Below, one piece after another: positions 20,551-28,999 of a DNA stretch of 50,863 bases. The stretch comes from Oscillospiraceae bacterium (lineage in GTDB: Bacteria > Bacillota > Clostridia > Oscillospirales > Ruminococcaceae): the NCBI GenBank assembly GCA_009777635.1, contig WRLK01000020.1, positions 1 through 50,863 on the forward strand, in the 5' to 3' direction. The notes beneath the pieces are model-generated. The model made no database searches. It was not told the DNA's origin and was given only the letters and a program-made list of their open reading frames with translations. How positions within the stretch are numbered: the first letter of the stretch is position 1; each line of letters opens with the position of its first letter. Made by a program: the position numbers and the translations under genes.

Positions 20551-22330
20551 CAAATAAATCCATCTCCATCCCAATCTGCTTGGGCAAATTTATTTCAACG
20601 CTGACGCCGCCCCCTTCATTCTGCCTGTAAAAGAGGCCGTAACCCTTGCCAAACAGGATTTCGATCCTCCGGTGGACGTTGCGCACACCATAGCCAAAGT
20701 TGTCGTCATGGACGGACAGCGAATTGTTAATTTCCTCTATTTGCCCGGGATTAAGCCCTATGCCGTCGTTTTCCACACAGATTATGATATGATCCTGCTG
20801 TTCTAATGCGCGGATTATTATTTTCCCCGTTCGGCCCAGCTTTATTTTTATTCCGTGGTAGATGGCGTTTTCTACTAACGGCTGAAGGGTTATCTTGGGA
20901 ATCAGCACTTTCTCCAGGCTCCGGCTAACGTCGAACTGCGTCTTTACAATCCCGTCATAGCGCTTGTTCTGGATAAACAGGTAGCTTGTCACATGCGCAA
21001 GCTCCTGGGAAAGGGGTACGATGTCCCGCCCCTTGCTCAGGCAAAGGCGGTAATAGGACGCAAGCTCCTTAACCATGGCGGAGACTTCCTTGTTTCCATC
21101 CATAGCCGCCTGCCAGTGTATACAGTCCAGCGCGTTATACAGGAAATGGGGCTGGATCTGTGATTGCAGCGCATTGAACCGGATTTGCTCCGCCTGGTGG
21201 TGCTCCCGCTTTACCCGCTCCATCAGGCGCTCGATATCGTTGAGCATATTGTTAAAGCCGTTTGCCAGTATTTCGATGTCCTTCCCCTTGCCTTTTTCTT
21301 CCATGCGCGCGGAAAGGTCGCCGCCGGACACGGCGGTCATCTGCCCCACGAGCTCACGCAAGGGCCGGTAAAGCATGTTGCTCATCCGGTAGGCAATAAA
21401 AGCGCAGACGGCGCAAATGAGGAAAATCACCACCATCATCAACCGTATGACATTCCGGTTGTCGCGCAGCAGCTCGTCCATCGGCACGCTGCCAACCATA
21501 TACCAGCCCCAGTCCCCCATGCGGCTGTAGAGTATCAGGTTCGACCCGGCTTCGACGCTTCCCGACATATACAGCTTTTGCCCTGCAATAGGGGAAGCCG
21601 TGCCTATCAGCGTTTCGTCGGCGGCGGAGATAATATAGCCGTCGGCGGCGGTAATGTAGAAGCTAATGGTTTCCTCTTCACTTGAGGAGTAGATTTCGCT
21701 GAAGCTTGCATGGTTGACGCTGATGATTAACGCGCCAATTTCCTGTCCCAGAATATAGGGGTTATGGATTGACTGGTAAAAGTTTAAGCTGTAGCGGTCA
21801 GGATGGAAAATGCCGGGCTCCGTCCTGATGATCATATTTCTGTAAGGATACCCGCTTTTGTCGTTGTACCCCTGCACCACGCGCTCCTTCGCGTCGTGGA
21901 TTGTCCACACCGTCCCTTTGTAAAGCAGCGTATCGTTGAGCTCCTTGTATATGCAGATATAATCGACATAGCTGTTGGAGGTGCTCAAATAAGTCAGCAG
22001 GTAATTTGCGTTGTTTGTAAGCTGCGTGTAGTTTTCCGCCCGGTGCTCCTCTGTGCGCAAATAATCCTGTATCCTGCGGTCCGAAACAACAAAGGCCGCC
22101 TTGGTATCAAAATCCTGTAAGGTTGTTTCAACCGTAAGCTTCATAGATTCCAGCCGCTCCATTGTAAGCTCGGTGGTCTTTGCCCGTATCGTCCGCCCGG
22201 TTGAAAGCGCGAAAGCCGCCAGTATCAGCACAGCCGCAACAAATAAGCCTGTGATGAGCAGCAGGGTAATCTTCCAGTTGTAATTCATTTGCGCAATCCG
22301 GCGCATCGGCGGCATGTGTTTTAGCGCCAT
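20528..22330 (-). CDS. YesM-type sensor histidine kinase
   Basis: Membrane sensor of 600 residues. One membrane helix lies near 22-44, an extracellular sensing domain spans about 45-290, and a second helix lies near 294-315. HAMP follows (about 320-370, RPLRELVGQMTAVSGGDLSARM). The kinase part carries the phosphoacceptor His395 in QSQIQPHFLYN and an ATP-binding HATPase domain with VENAIYHGI and ENDGIG. I start at the ATG at 22330, seven bases after GGGGAGG. It begins 23 bases after the last permease gene and overlaps the response regulator, so transporter, kinase and regulator form one operon. The probable signal is an external oligosaccharide. Confidence 0.93.
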   Translation of the reverse strand: MALKHMPPMRRIAQMNYNWKITLLLITGLFVAAVLILAAFALSTGRTIRAKTTELTMERLESMKLTVETTLQDFDTKAAFVVSDRRIQDYLRTEEHRAENYTQLTNNANYLLTYLSTSNSYVDYICIYKELNDTLLYKGTVWTIHDAKERVVQGYNDKSGYPYRNMIIRTEPGIFHPDRYSLNFYQSIHNPYILGQEIGALIISVNHASFSEIYSSSEEETISFYITAADGYIISAADETLIGTASPIAGQKLYMSGSVEAGSNLILYSRMGDWGWYMVGSVPMDELLRDNRNVIRLMMVVIFLICAVCAFIAYRMSNMLYRPLRELVGQMTAVSGGDLSARMEEKGKGKDIEILANGFNNMLNDIERLMERVKREHHQAEQIRFNALQSQIQPHFLYNALDCIHWQAAMDGNKEVSAMVKELASYYRLCLSKGRDIVPLSQELAHVTSYLFIQNKRYDGIVKTQFDVSRSLEKVLIPKITLQPLVENAIYHGIKIKLGRTGKIIIRALEQQDHIIICVENDGIGLNPGQIEEINNSLSVHDDNFGYGVRNVHRRIEILFGKGYGLFYRQNEGGGVSVEINLPKQIGMEMDLFDVQGIDC

Positions 22331-22352
22331 TCGGGGGCCTCCCCTTATCATA

Positions 22353-23189
22353 TTACCCTTTGACCGCTCCTGCCATCATGCCCTTAATCATTTTCTCCTG
22401 CCCGATGATAAAAGCGATAATCATAGGCACAACCGACAAGGTCAGCACAGTCATAATCATCGGGATGTCGTTTGTATACTGTCCCTGGTATTCCCAGATT
22501 GCCAAGGGCAGCGTCCTGTTTCGCGGCGACTGGGTAAGCACCAAAGCAAAGCTGAACTCGTTCCACATATTGACGGCGTTATAAATAGCAAGGGTTGCAA
22601 GCCCCGTTACGGACAGGGGCAGCATAATGAAAAAGAATGTGCGGTATTTTCCGCAGCCGTCAATGTCCGCCGCTTCCTCAAGCTCCCTTGGGATTCCGGC
22701 CATAAACGTGGTCAGGATAAACACCGATATGGGCAGGTTAAAGGCAACGTAAGGCCCGATCAGCGCCCATGGCGTATCATAAAGCCCAATGCCCGACATC
22801 ATGAGGAATACCGGAATCAAGGTAACGTGAATCGGCACCGACATCGCGGCTATTATCAGCCCGAAAATCGGCTTGTTCAGCTTGAACTTGAGCCGGGAGA
22901 GCGGATATGCCGCGCAAGCGCTGATAAAGAGCAAAATCGTCAGCGAGACCGCCGCGACCAGCACGCTGTTTCGGAAATAGGTCCAGAAAGCGCCTGTTAA
23001 AACCTCCACATAATTGTTCGTGTAGAAGCTTGCGGGAAAAGCGAACACGCCGTTTGTCAGGATTTCAAACCGTTGCTTGAAGGTAGAAAGCACCATATAC
23101 ATGAACGGCACTCCGGTAATCATCAGCCAGAACAGCGCCAGTATCATCACGGGAACCCATACAAGCCGCTTTTTTGTTTTGGGGTTCAT
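22353..23189 (-). CDS. CUT1 carbohydrate ABC transporter permease (MalG/AraQ type)
   Basis: Second inner-membrane permease of an oligosaccharide importer, 278 residues with six membrane segments. The cytoplasmic EAA loop that contacts the ATPase reads ELEEAADIDGCGKYRTFFFIMLPLS (about 190-214). The ATG at 23189 overlaps the stop of the preceding permease as TAATG, which supports this start over a longer in-frame reading. No ATPase gene is in the operon, so it probably uses a shared MsmX-type ATPase encoded elsewhere. This is common for CUT1 systems in Bacillota. Confidence 0.93.
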   Translation of the reverse strand: MNPKTKKRLVWVPVMILALFWLMITGVPFMYMVLSTFKQRFEILTNGVFAFPASFYTNNYVEVLTGAFWTYFRNSVLVAAVSLTILLFISACAAYPLSRLKFKLNKPIFGLIIAAMSVPIHVTLIPVFLMMSGIGLYDTPWALIGPYVAFNLPISVFILTTFMAGIPRELEEAADIDGCGKYRTFFFIMLPLSVTGLATLAIYNAVNMWNEFSFALVLTQSPRNRTLPLAIWEYQGQYTNDIPMIMTVLTLSVVPMIIAFIIGQEKMIKGMMAGAVKG

Positions 23190-24091
23190 TATGCACCGGC
23201 CTCCTTCCCGCTTAGCAGCTTCATGGCGATTAAGGCAATCATCGTAATCAAAATAAACATCCCGCAAGCCACGGCGGAGCCATAACCCATCCTAAACGTC
23301 ATAAACGCGTTTCTGTACATATACGTTCCCATTAGCTCCGTTGCGGTGCCGGGGCCGCCTCCCGTCATAACAAAAATCAGGTCGAAAAATTTAAGGGAGC
23401 CGACTATGGAAAGAATCGCGCCGCTGCGGATCGTTGGGAATAACTGGGGCAAAGCGACCCGCCAGAAGTATTGTCCGCGCGTTGCGCCGTCAATGATTGC
23501 GGCTTCGTATGTATCCTCTGACAATCCGCTGTATCCGGCTAAATAATAAACCATATAAAACGGGATATATTGCCAGCAGATGACGCCGATTACCGCGAAC
23601 AGCGCACGGTTCGGGTCGCCCAGCAGGTCAATCGCGCCGCTTCCGCCCAAAAGGCGGGAAATGTTTGCAAAAAGGCCGAAATTGGCGTCCAGCGCGTACC
23701 GGAACAGGAAGCCTACGGCTACCGACGACATTAAGAGCGGAAAAAACCATACAACCTTAAACAGGTTGAATTTCTTACCCCCGGCGTCAAGGAAGGTGGC
23801 AAGCGCCAAGGCAAAGGGGACCTGAAACAGCAGGGAGAACACCATAATCGTCAGGTTGTTGCGGAACGCGGCCCAGAAATTCCTGTCGCGCAGCAACGCC
23901 CCCCAGTTATCCAGCCCGATAAAAGTACGGTGGGCGCTGATGCCGTTCCATTCCAGCGTGCTGATCCGAAAGGAATCAAGGATAGGGTAACCGATAAAGA
24001 TAATCAGAAAAAGCAAGGCAGGGGCAAGGAAAATGGTTGCCGCAATATGGGTTGCGTGCCGGCGCCTGCTTGCAAGATTTGAAGCCTGCAT
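23189..24091 (-). CDS. CUT1 carbohydrate ABC transporter permease (MalF/UgpA type)
   Basis: First permease of the oligosaccharide importer, 300 residues with six membrane segments. The EAA loop reads YEAAIIDGATRGQYFWRVALPQLFPT (about 193-218). The ATG at 24091 follows GGAGG with a suitable gap; the in-frame sequence upstream has no binding site and reaches into the terminator-like hairpin. It is coupled to the next permease by TAATG. It lies downstream of the binding-protein gene, after element A2 and a strong hairpin that probably reduce its level relative to the binding protein. Confidence 0.93.
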   Translation of the reverse strand: MQASNLASRRRHATHIAATIFLAPALLFLIIFIGYPILDSFRISTLEWNGISAHRTFIGLDNWGALLRDRNFWAAFRNNLTIMVFSLLFQVPFALALATFLDAGGKKFNLFKVVWFFPLLMSSVAVGFLFRYALDANFGLFANISRLLGGSGAIDLLGDPNRALFAVIGVICWQYIPFYMVYYLAGYSGLSEDTYEAAIIDGATRGQYFWRVALPQLFPTIRSGAILSIVGSLKFFDLIFVMTGGGPGTATELMGTYMYRNAFMTFRMGYGSAVACGMFILITMIALIAMKLLSGKEAGA

Positions 24092-24125
24092 ATTATAATC
24101 CCTCCAATTGCTATGCCTTGTTATG

Positions 24126-24161
24126 CCGAAAAAGGATACCGGCTGCGGCATCCTTTTTCGG
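24126..24161. terminator. Strong hairpin between binding-protein and permease genes
   Basis: CCGAAAAAGGAT and its complement flank a GC-rich centre (24126-24161), about 14 paired positions with a T-rich 3' arm on either strand. It is placed to end most transcripts after the binding-protein gene and let a fraction read into the permeases. Confidence 0.75.
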
Positions 24162-24165
24162 TTTT

Positions 24166-24215
24166 AGAATCCATCTTCAATAACGAAAAGTGCCAACGCA
24201 GCGAAGATGGGTTCT
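24166..24215. repeat. Palindromic element A2 (50 bp, internally deleted)
   Basis: The left end AGAATCCATCTTCAATA continues into ACGAAAAGTGCCAACGCAGC like A1 and A3, then jumps directly to the right end GAAGATGGGTTCT. It is an internally deleted copy of class A in the gap between the CUT1 binding-protein and permease genes. Confidence 0.8.
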
Positions 24216-24244
24216 TAGCGTCTAATGAATTGTCGGCTGCCGGA

Positions 24245-25612
24245 TTATGACCTTGCAAGATAAGCGGCCATTGTTTCCTGCATTCTTGTGTTGGCATCCT
24301 GCGGCGTCATCGTTCCGCCGAAGATTTCCTGGGAGGTGGTCTTGTGCATATCGGCAACCTCCGGGGGGAGATACTGGTCATACCAAAGCTGTGTCCCGGA
24401 AGCATTCTCGACGACGCCCATGATGACCTTGAGCAGGGGGTCTTCCACGACAGCGCCTTTGATGGGAACAATCCTGCCGTTCGCAGTGCGTTCGGCGATA
24501 GCTTGGTCATCCAGCAGGGCGGCAATTACGCCGAAAGCGCCGTCAACATCGGCGCAGCTGCCGGATACATGGTAGAAGTTATCGCCAACCGTACCGACTA
24601 CAGCAGTGGGGTCAGCGGAGCTTCCATCTACCGCGGGGAACGGGAAAATCCCAATTTTTTCGTAGAACTCCGGATTTTCACCCAAAACGTTGGACAAGAA
24701 CCATGAGCCCATAACATGCATAACAGCCTGATCGGCGTACAGAAGCTGGCGGGATTGACCGCTGTCTTCGTCTATACCGTTAAATCCTACGTTAAAGTAA
24801 TTTTTTCCGACCCATTCCTGAATCTTGTCACCCGCGTATACAAAGGTATCGCTCTCAAAGGTGCCCTCGCCTGTGGCTGCATCTTGGAAAGGCTGTAAAC
24901 CGCCGTGGCGGGTGGCAAAGTACATGTAGTACATCGAGCCTGTCCACTGGGTTGAATTGGCAAGTGAGAATGGGGTTTTCCCGGCTGCGATAATCGCGTC
25001 CGCATTGGCTTCCAGCTCGGAAATAGTAGCGGGGACGGAAAGGCCCAGCTCTTCATAGATAGCCTTGTTGTAATAAACGACCGCAGCCGCGACATTTTCA
25101 ACCGGAACGCCCCAGATATCGCCGCTATAGGTGGCCTGCGCCACACCGGCGTCCAGAAGCTTATCCTTGAGGCCTGAGCTGTTTATCTGCGAGGTAATGG
25201 GCTGCATATGACCGGCCTTGATATACTCAATCATCGGGCCGCCGCTCCAGGATATATAAATATCGGGCATCTGGTTTGCGCCCATCGCCACGGCAAGCTT
25301 CTGCTTGTAAGCGTCGTTGGCGGTGGGGACCACTTCGACATTGTACTGTGGGTTCGCTTCCATATAGCGGTCAACCGACCTTTGGATAATATTGGGGAAA
25401 TCACCATCCATTTGAATATGCCATAATTCCAGGTTGATGGTTTCGCCGGACGGGGCGGCAGGGGCTTCCGCCGGGGCGCCGTCCTGCGCGGCGGGTGCAC
25501 TGTCGGGCGCAGGCGCCGCAGGGGTGCTGCTGCCGCCGCATCCGGCAAACACAGCCAGAACCACAGCAACAGAAAACAGTACCGTAAGAATGCGATTCAC
25601 GCGAGTAATCAT
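24245..25612 (-). CDS. CUT1 oligosaccharide-binding lipoprotein
   Basis: Extracellular solute-binding protein family 1 (455 residues). The signal peptide ends in a lipobox (VFAGC, Cys25), followed by an alanine/proline-rich linker to about 57. The mature domain starts with INLELWHIQMDGDFPNI and contains IYISWSGGPMIEYIKAGHM, a typical CUT1 binding-protein block. It heads the operon that continues into two permeases, the kinase and the regulator. An AGGAGG site precedes the ATG, and an extended -10 promoter lies at 25674-25679. With the GH120 enzyme nearby, xylo-oligosaccharides are the likely ligand (inference). Confidence 0.93.
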   Translation of the reverse strand: MITRVNRILTVLFSVAVVLAVFAGCGGSSTPAAPAPDSAPAAQDGAPAEAPAAPSGETINLELWHIQMDGDFPNIIQRSVDRYMEANPQYNVEVVPTANDAYKQKLAVAMGANQMPDIYISWSGGPMIEYIKAGHMQPITSQINSSGLKDKLLDAGVAQATYSGDIWGVPVENVAAAVVYYNKAIYEELGLSVPATISELEANADAIIAAGKTPFSLANSTQWTGSMYYMYFATRHGGLQPFQDAATGEGTFESDTFVYAGDKIQEWVGKNYFNVGFNGIDEDSGQSRQLLYADQAVMHVMGSWFLSNVLGENPEFYEKIGIFPFPAVDGSSADPTAVVGTVGDNFYHVSGSCADVDGAFGVIAALLDDQAIAERTANGRIVPIKGAVVEDPLLKVIMGVVENASGTQLWYDQYLPPEVADMHKTTSQEIFGGTMTPQDANTRMQETMAAYLARS

Positions 25613-25673
25613 AAAAATTTCCTCCTTTTAAAACACAAATAACTTCAGGTATACACGGGGGTTATTGCTTTAC

Positions 25674-25682
25674 ATTATAGCA
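25674..25682 (-). promoter_or_regulatory. Extended -10 promoter of the CUT1 operon
   Basis: TGCTATAAT on the minus strand (TATAAT at 25674-25679 with TG one base upstream), about 60 bases before the binding-protein start. The -35 region is poor, which suits a promoter needing an activator such as the YesN-type regulator. Confidence 0.6.
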
Positions 25683-25721
25683 TAAAAAAATTATGAAAAC
25701 ATTGATTTTTCTATTATTTTT

Positions 25722-25850
25722 CTATAATTTTCTTACCAGTTTCAGGCCCTGAAAAGCAGATTCAGCTATATGCTGATCAACCACGCCGTCGACAAAACGG
25801 AGAAGATATGCTAAAATTAGTATGCACCCGGAGCGGTCTATATAGTCTTT
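25722..25850 (-). CDS. Possible small ORF of unknown function
   Basis: About 42-46 codons in the 350-base gap between the CUT1 operon and the PHP gene, ending in AFQGLKLVRKL. The peptide has a hydrophobic centre (CILILAYLLRFVDGVV). No convincing binding site is visible and I do not recognise the family. It may be a chance frame or the remnant of a lost gene. The rest of this gap holds the CUT1 promoter and an 18-bp inverted repeat. Confidence 0.2.
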   Translation of the reverse strand, partial: KDYIDRSGCILILAYLLRFVDGVVDQHIAESAFQGLKLVRKL

Positions 25851-25892
25851 CTGCTCCAACATCGCCCCGGGTTTTTGAAATAGAAAGACTAT

Positions 25893-25935
25893 ACCCTTGA
25901 TATACAATGTAAAACGCACATTGTATACCAAGGGT
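25893..25935. promoter_or_regulatory. 18-bp inverted repeat upstream of the PHP gene
   Basis: ACCCTTGATATACAATGT (25893-25910) and the complement of ACCCTTGGTATACAATGT (25918-25935) flank seven bases. There is one mismatch as DNA, which becomes a G-U pair in minus-strand RNA. It has no T-tract. It could be an operator for the PHP gene or a structured RNA element. Confidence 0.6.
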
Positions 25936-25962
25936 AACGGATCAATAATCAGGAGGGGCTTC

Positions 25963-26688
25963 ATGTATTCAATCATTGCGGACACGCATACGCACACAAC
26001 CGCTTGCGACCACGCATTCTCCATCCTGTCGGAGAACGTGGCGTCGGCCGGTAAAGCCGGCTTAAAGGCCTTGGCGCTCACGGAGCACGGTCCGAAGCTG
26101 ACCGGCTCGCCGTCTTTTATACACTTTCATAATTTGCGGGTATTGCCCCGGTATATGAATGATATTTTGCTGTTAAGGGGCGCCGAAGTAAACATCGTGG
26201 ATTTTAGCGGCGCCTTGGATCTGGAAGACGAGATTATCGCAAAGCTGGAGTGGGTAATCGCGTCATTCCATATGCCTGTGATAAAGCCGGGCACTGTAAA
26301 GGATCACACCGAAGCATGGATTAAGATTGCGAACAACCCGCACATTGACGTCATCGGGCACTGCGGCTCGCCGCGCTATCCCTTTGAGCACGAGCCGGTA
26401 ATCAAAGAAATCGCCGGAACCGGCAAAATAGTGGAGATCAACAACAATTCTTTTCTTGAAAGACCGGGCTCCGGGACAAACTGCAAGGCGATTGCCGTAC
26501 TCTGCGCCGAATACGGCGTGCCTGTCGTTTTGAATTCAGACGCCCATTACTGCGAACATATCGGTAAGGTCGACGGCGCTGTCAAGATACTTAATGAAAT
26601 CGGGTTTCCCGAAGAGCTGGTTTTAAACGCGGACTATGACCGCTTTATTGCGGCGGTAAATAAGATAAACGGCAAACCGTTGGATTAG
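25963..26688 (+). CDS. PHP-domain phosphoesterase (YcdX-like)
   Basis: A 241-residue metal-dependent phosphoesterase. The first PHP motif is DTHTHTT (about 6-12), with further metal ligands in ALTEHGP (about 42) and HCGSPRYPF (about 127) and a final NSDAHYCEHIG (about 189). The pattern matches the single-domain YcdX-type group. I start at the ATG at 25963 after AGGAGG; the longer frame upstream runs through the inverted repeat. The substrate is unknown. It is one of few plus-strand genes and converges on the aldo/keto reductase. Its TAG stop lies in the left end of element C2. Confidence 0.85.
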   Translation: MYSIIADTHTHTTACDHAFSILSENVASAGKAGLKALALTEHGPKLTGSPSFIHFHNLRVLPRYMNDILLLRGAEVNIVDFSGALDLEDEIIAKLEWVIASFHMPVIKPGTVKDHTEAWIKIANNPHIDVIGHCGSPRYPFEHEPVIKEIAGTGKIVEINNNSFLERPGSGTNCKAIAVLCAEYGVPVVLNSDAHYCEHIGKVDGAVKILNEIGFPEELVLNADYDRFIAAVNKINGKPLD

Positions 26689-26757
26689 GGCCTGTTCCCG
26701 CTCCCGCTCAACGCCCGAATTGCTTTGCATCTCGGCTGATTTTGCGCCATCCGTTGT
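26685..26757. repeat. Element C2, left-end fragment of a class C element
   Basis: TTAGGGCCTGTTCCCGCT and the following 55 bases match the left half of element C1 (39904-40123), including CGCTCAACGCCCG and CGGCTGATTTTGCG. The right end is missing. It fills the space between two convergent genes, and both stop codons fall at its edges. Confidence 0.7.
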
Positions 26758-27875
26758 CATGTTTCGATGCGGCTGTCAAGCTTCGCGGAGGCTTCCTTTA
26801 AATGCCGGATAATTTCAAGGTGCTGCGGACAAACGCTCTCGCATTTTTTGCAGCCTGTGCAATCTTTCGCGCGCCCGCCGCTCATGTTTCTGTAAAAGAA
26901 ATACGGGCGGTCATGCTCGCCATATAACCGCAGCTCGTTTACCGCTTTGAACACGCCGTTTATCGGGATATTTACAGGGCATCCGTCGACGCAATAGCGG
27001 CAATCCGTACATGGGATTACCGGCGACGTAGCCATCGCCGCCGTGACCTTGTCCATGATACCGCGCTCCAAATCGGTTATCGGTTCAAAATTTTCTATTG
27101 TATTTATGTTGTCAAGCATTTGCTCCATATTCGACATGCCGCTTAACACGACCGCAACGCCTTCAAGGGAAGCTGTGAAACGAATCGCCCATGAAGCCAC
27201 CGAGCGGCCGGGATGTACGTCGGTCATAAGTTTTGCGATTTCAGGCGTTGTATTCGCAAGCATCCCGCCTTTGACCGGCTCCATTGCGATCACCACAGCA
27301 TTATGCTTTCGCGCCACCTCATATTGCGCACCCGACTGAATCACCGGGCTGTTCCAGTCGGCGTAATTCAGTTGTATCTGCACAAATTCAAGCTCGGGAT
27401 GATGTGTAAGTATTTTATCCAGCATCTCGGGCGAGCCGTGGAACGAAAACCCGAAATGCTTGATTTTACCCTCCAGCTTTTTCTGTTTTCCCCATTCAAA
27501 GCAATCGTATTTTATGTACCTGCCGTAACTTGTATCCTCGATGCTGTGAAGCAGATAAAAGTCAAAATATTCGACCCCTGCCCTTTCAAGCTGGATGTTA
27601 AAGATTCTATCGCGGTCGTCTTTGCTTTTTATTTCCCATATGGGCAGTTTATCCGCGAGATAAAAAGAATCCCTGGGATAACGGTTTACCAGCGCTTCTT
27701 TTGCCGCGATTTCCGATTTGCCGCCGTGATAAACATAGGCCGTGTCAAAGTAATTGGAGCCGTGTTCCATGTAAGCGTCCACCATTTCGCATAGCTGCGG
27801 CATATCAAACGCGTCGCCCGCGGCCGGCAGGCGCATCAGGCCAAACCCCAATTTAGGCAGATTGCTGATACTCAT
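26757..27875 (-). CDS. Aldo/keto reductase with C-terminal 4Fe-4S domain
   Basis: A 372-residue fusion of a TIM-barrel aldo/keto reductase (about 1-280) and a ferredoxin-like tail. The catalytic tetrad can be seen: Asp and Tyr in NYFDTAYVYHG, Lys in YLADK and His in YLLHS. Two clusters are suggested by CTDCRYCVDGCP and CTGCKKCESVCP. Such proteins are common in anaerobes and are predicted oxidoreductases; the substrate is unknown. I start at the ATG at 27875, eight bases after GGAGG. Its last codon and stop lie at the edge of element C2. Confidence 0.9.
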   Translation of the reverse strand: MSISNLPKLGFGLMRLPAAGDAFDMPQLCEMVDAYMEHGSNYFDTAYVYHGGKSEIAAKEALVNRYPRDSFYLADKLPIWEIKSKDDRDRIFNIQLERAGVEYFDFYLLHSIEDTSYGRYIKYDCFEWGKQKKLEGKIKHFGFSFHGSPEMLDKILTHHPELEFVQIQLNYADWNSPVIQSGAQYEVARKHNAVVIAMEPVKGGMLANTTPEIAKLMTDVHPGRSVASWAIRFTASLEGVAVVLSGMSNMEQMLDNINTIENFEPITDLERGIMDKVTAAMATSPVIPCTDCRYCVDGCPVNIPINGVFKAVNELRLYGEHDRPYFFYRNMSGGRAKDCTGCKKCESVCPQHLEIIRHLKEASAKLDSRIET

Positions 27876-27900
27876 TCGCATGTCCTCCTGCATCATATTT

Positions 27901-27932
27901 AAAGGCCCGCATGAGTCCATGTACGGGCCTTT
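27901..27932. terminator. Hairpin between dhaM and the aldo/keto reductase
   Basis: AAAGGCCCG and CGGGCCTTT are perfect arms, with inner CATG/CATG pairing. It probably ends the glpKF-dhaKLM transcript. Confidence 0.7.
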
Positions 27933-27952
27933 TATGATTTTATAATATATCT

Positions 27953-28339
27953 TTATGCTTTGTCAACAGAAAGAGCCCTAAGCTCTAAAATTATGTCTTC
28001 CGCGTCCATTTCCGCGTTAAAACATACTGACGCTGCGATCGCGCCCTCAACAAGCGCCGCGTTTAACAGGTGCGCCTTGTTAAGCTCGCTTTCAGTAAGC
28101 TCGTCCATGACGGCCTGGATCGTCATCAAGGTCGAGCCCAAATCGTATAAAATGATCACGTCGCCCAATGTAAGCGCCTCATTCAGTTTTTCTTTCATCC
28201 CATCGTAATCGGCGCCGGCCGAGCCGTCTTTCGCGCCGCCGACGGAAAAAACTGAGGCGTTAGGGCAAAGCTCGCGCACAAGCTCCTCCACGGCGGCCGC
28301 TACCTTGCGCCCGTGAGATAAAACCAATAAAGATGTCAT
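27953..28339 (-). CDS. dhaM: PTS-dependent dihydroxyacetone kinase, phosphotransfer subunit DhaM
   Basis: DhaM passes phosphate from HPr to the ADP bound on DhaL. The 128 residues cover only the mannose-type EIIA domain, with the phosphohistidine His9 in LVLSHGRKVA and the GGAKDGSAG loop near 35-43. The HPr and EI domains fused to DhaM in Escherichia coli are absent, as in lactococcal DhaM, so separate HPr and EI proteins are required; both genes lie at 36550-38529. It is the last gene of the operon, 15 bases after dhaL. Confidence 0.94.
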   Translation of the reverse strand: MTSLLVLSHGRKVAAAVEELVRELCPNASVFSVGGAKDGSAGADYDGMKEKLNEALTLGDVIILYDLGSTLMTIQAVMDELTESELNKAHLLNAALVEGAIAASVCFNAEMDAEDIILELRALSVDKA

Positions 28340-28354
28340 GTATCGTACTCCAAT

Positions 28355-28981
28355 CTACAACATTTCATATATTGCGCTTACTAACAGGCAGCTTGACATC
28401 GCCCCGGGATCAATATGCCCGATGCTCCTGTCGCCAAGGTATGAAGCGCGCCCTTTAGTCGCTTTGATTGTCTTTGTAAACGCAACGCCCTCTTTTGCCG
28501 CGTTAAGCGCTTTTTCGAACGCGGATTTTGCGTTTTCGCCTTCGTCCGCGCTTTGCTCCAGCGACTGAAGCACCGGAATAAGCACGTCGAGCATGGTCTT
28601 TTCGCCGCGGTCGGACTTTCCGCGCATCTTCACGCCGTCAATACCTTCACGAAGCATTTTGCAGAAATCCAAAAGATTGATCTCGTTTTTTTCTTTCGAG
28701 GCGCCCGACGCCTTTAAGAACAGCGTGCCGTAAAGCGGCCCGGCTGAGCCGCCAACATGCGAAAGAAGACCCATCGCCACCGTTTTGATCATATCGCTGA
28801 TGCCGGCGTTTTCCATTGCGAGCAATTTTTCTTCGGCAAACTTGAACCCCTTATTCATGTTGATTCCGTGGTCGTTGTCTCCAATCGCGGCGTCAAGCTC
28901 TGTTAAATACACCTTGTTTTCTTCTATCACTTTAACCATTTGTAACAGTATCCGTTTTACTTCTTCTGCGCCGATGGCCAT
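28355..28981 (-). CDS. dhaL: Dihydroxyacetone kinase ADP-binding subunit DhaL
   Basis: DhaL carries a tightly bound ADP that is phosphorylated by DhaM and then phosphorylates dihydroxyacetone on DhaK. The 208 residues contain the magnesium-binding aspartates Asp30, Asp35 and Asp37 in DAAIGDNDHG, and the nucleotide loop SHVGGSAGPLYG. A second conserved block, LGDRSIGHIDPGA, lies near 180-192. The ATG at 28981 is chosen because of GGAGTG upstream. A 14-bp hairpin separates it from dhaK. Confidence 0.95.
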   Translation of the reverse strand: MAIGAEEVKRILLQMVKVIEENKVYLTELDAAIGDNDHGINMNKGFKFAEEKLLAMENAGISDMIKTVAMGLLSHVGGSAGPLYGTLFLKASGASKEKNEINLLDFCKMLREGIDGVKMRGKSDRGEKTMLDVLIPVLQSLEQSADEGENAKSAFEKALNAAKEGVAFTKTIKATKGRASYLGDRSIGHIDPGAMSSCLLVSAIYEML

Positions 28982-28999
28982 ATTTACACTCCTAACTTG

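Noticed and set aside
15531-25888. Shared 15-mer TTTTGAAATAGAAAG near 15533 and 25875
   Set aside because: A single shared AT-rich 15-mer is expected about once by chance in a window of this size; the flanks differ.
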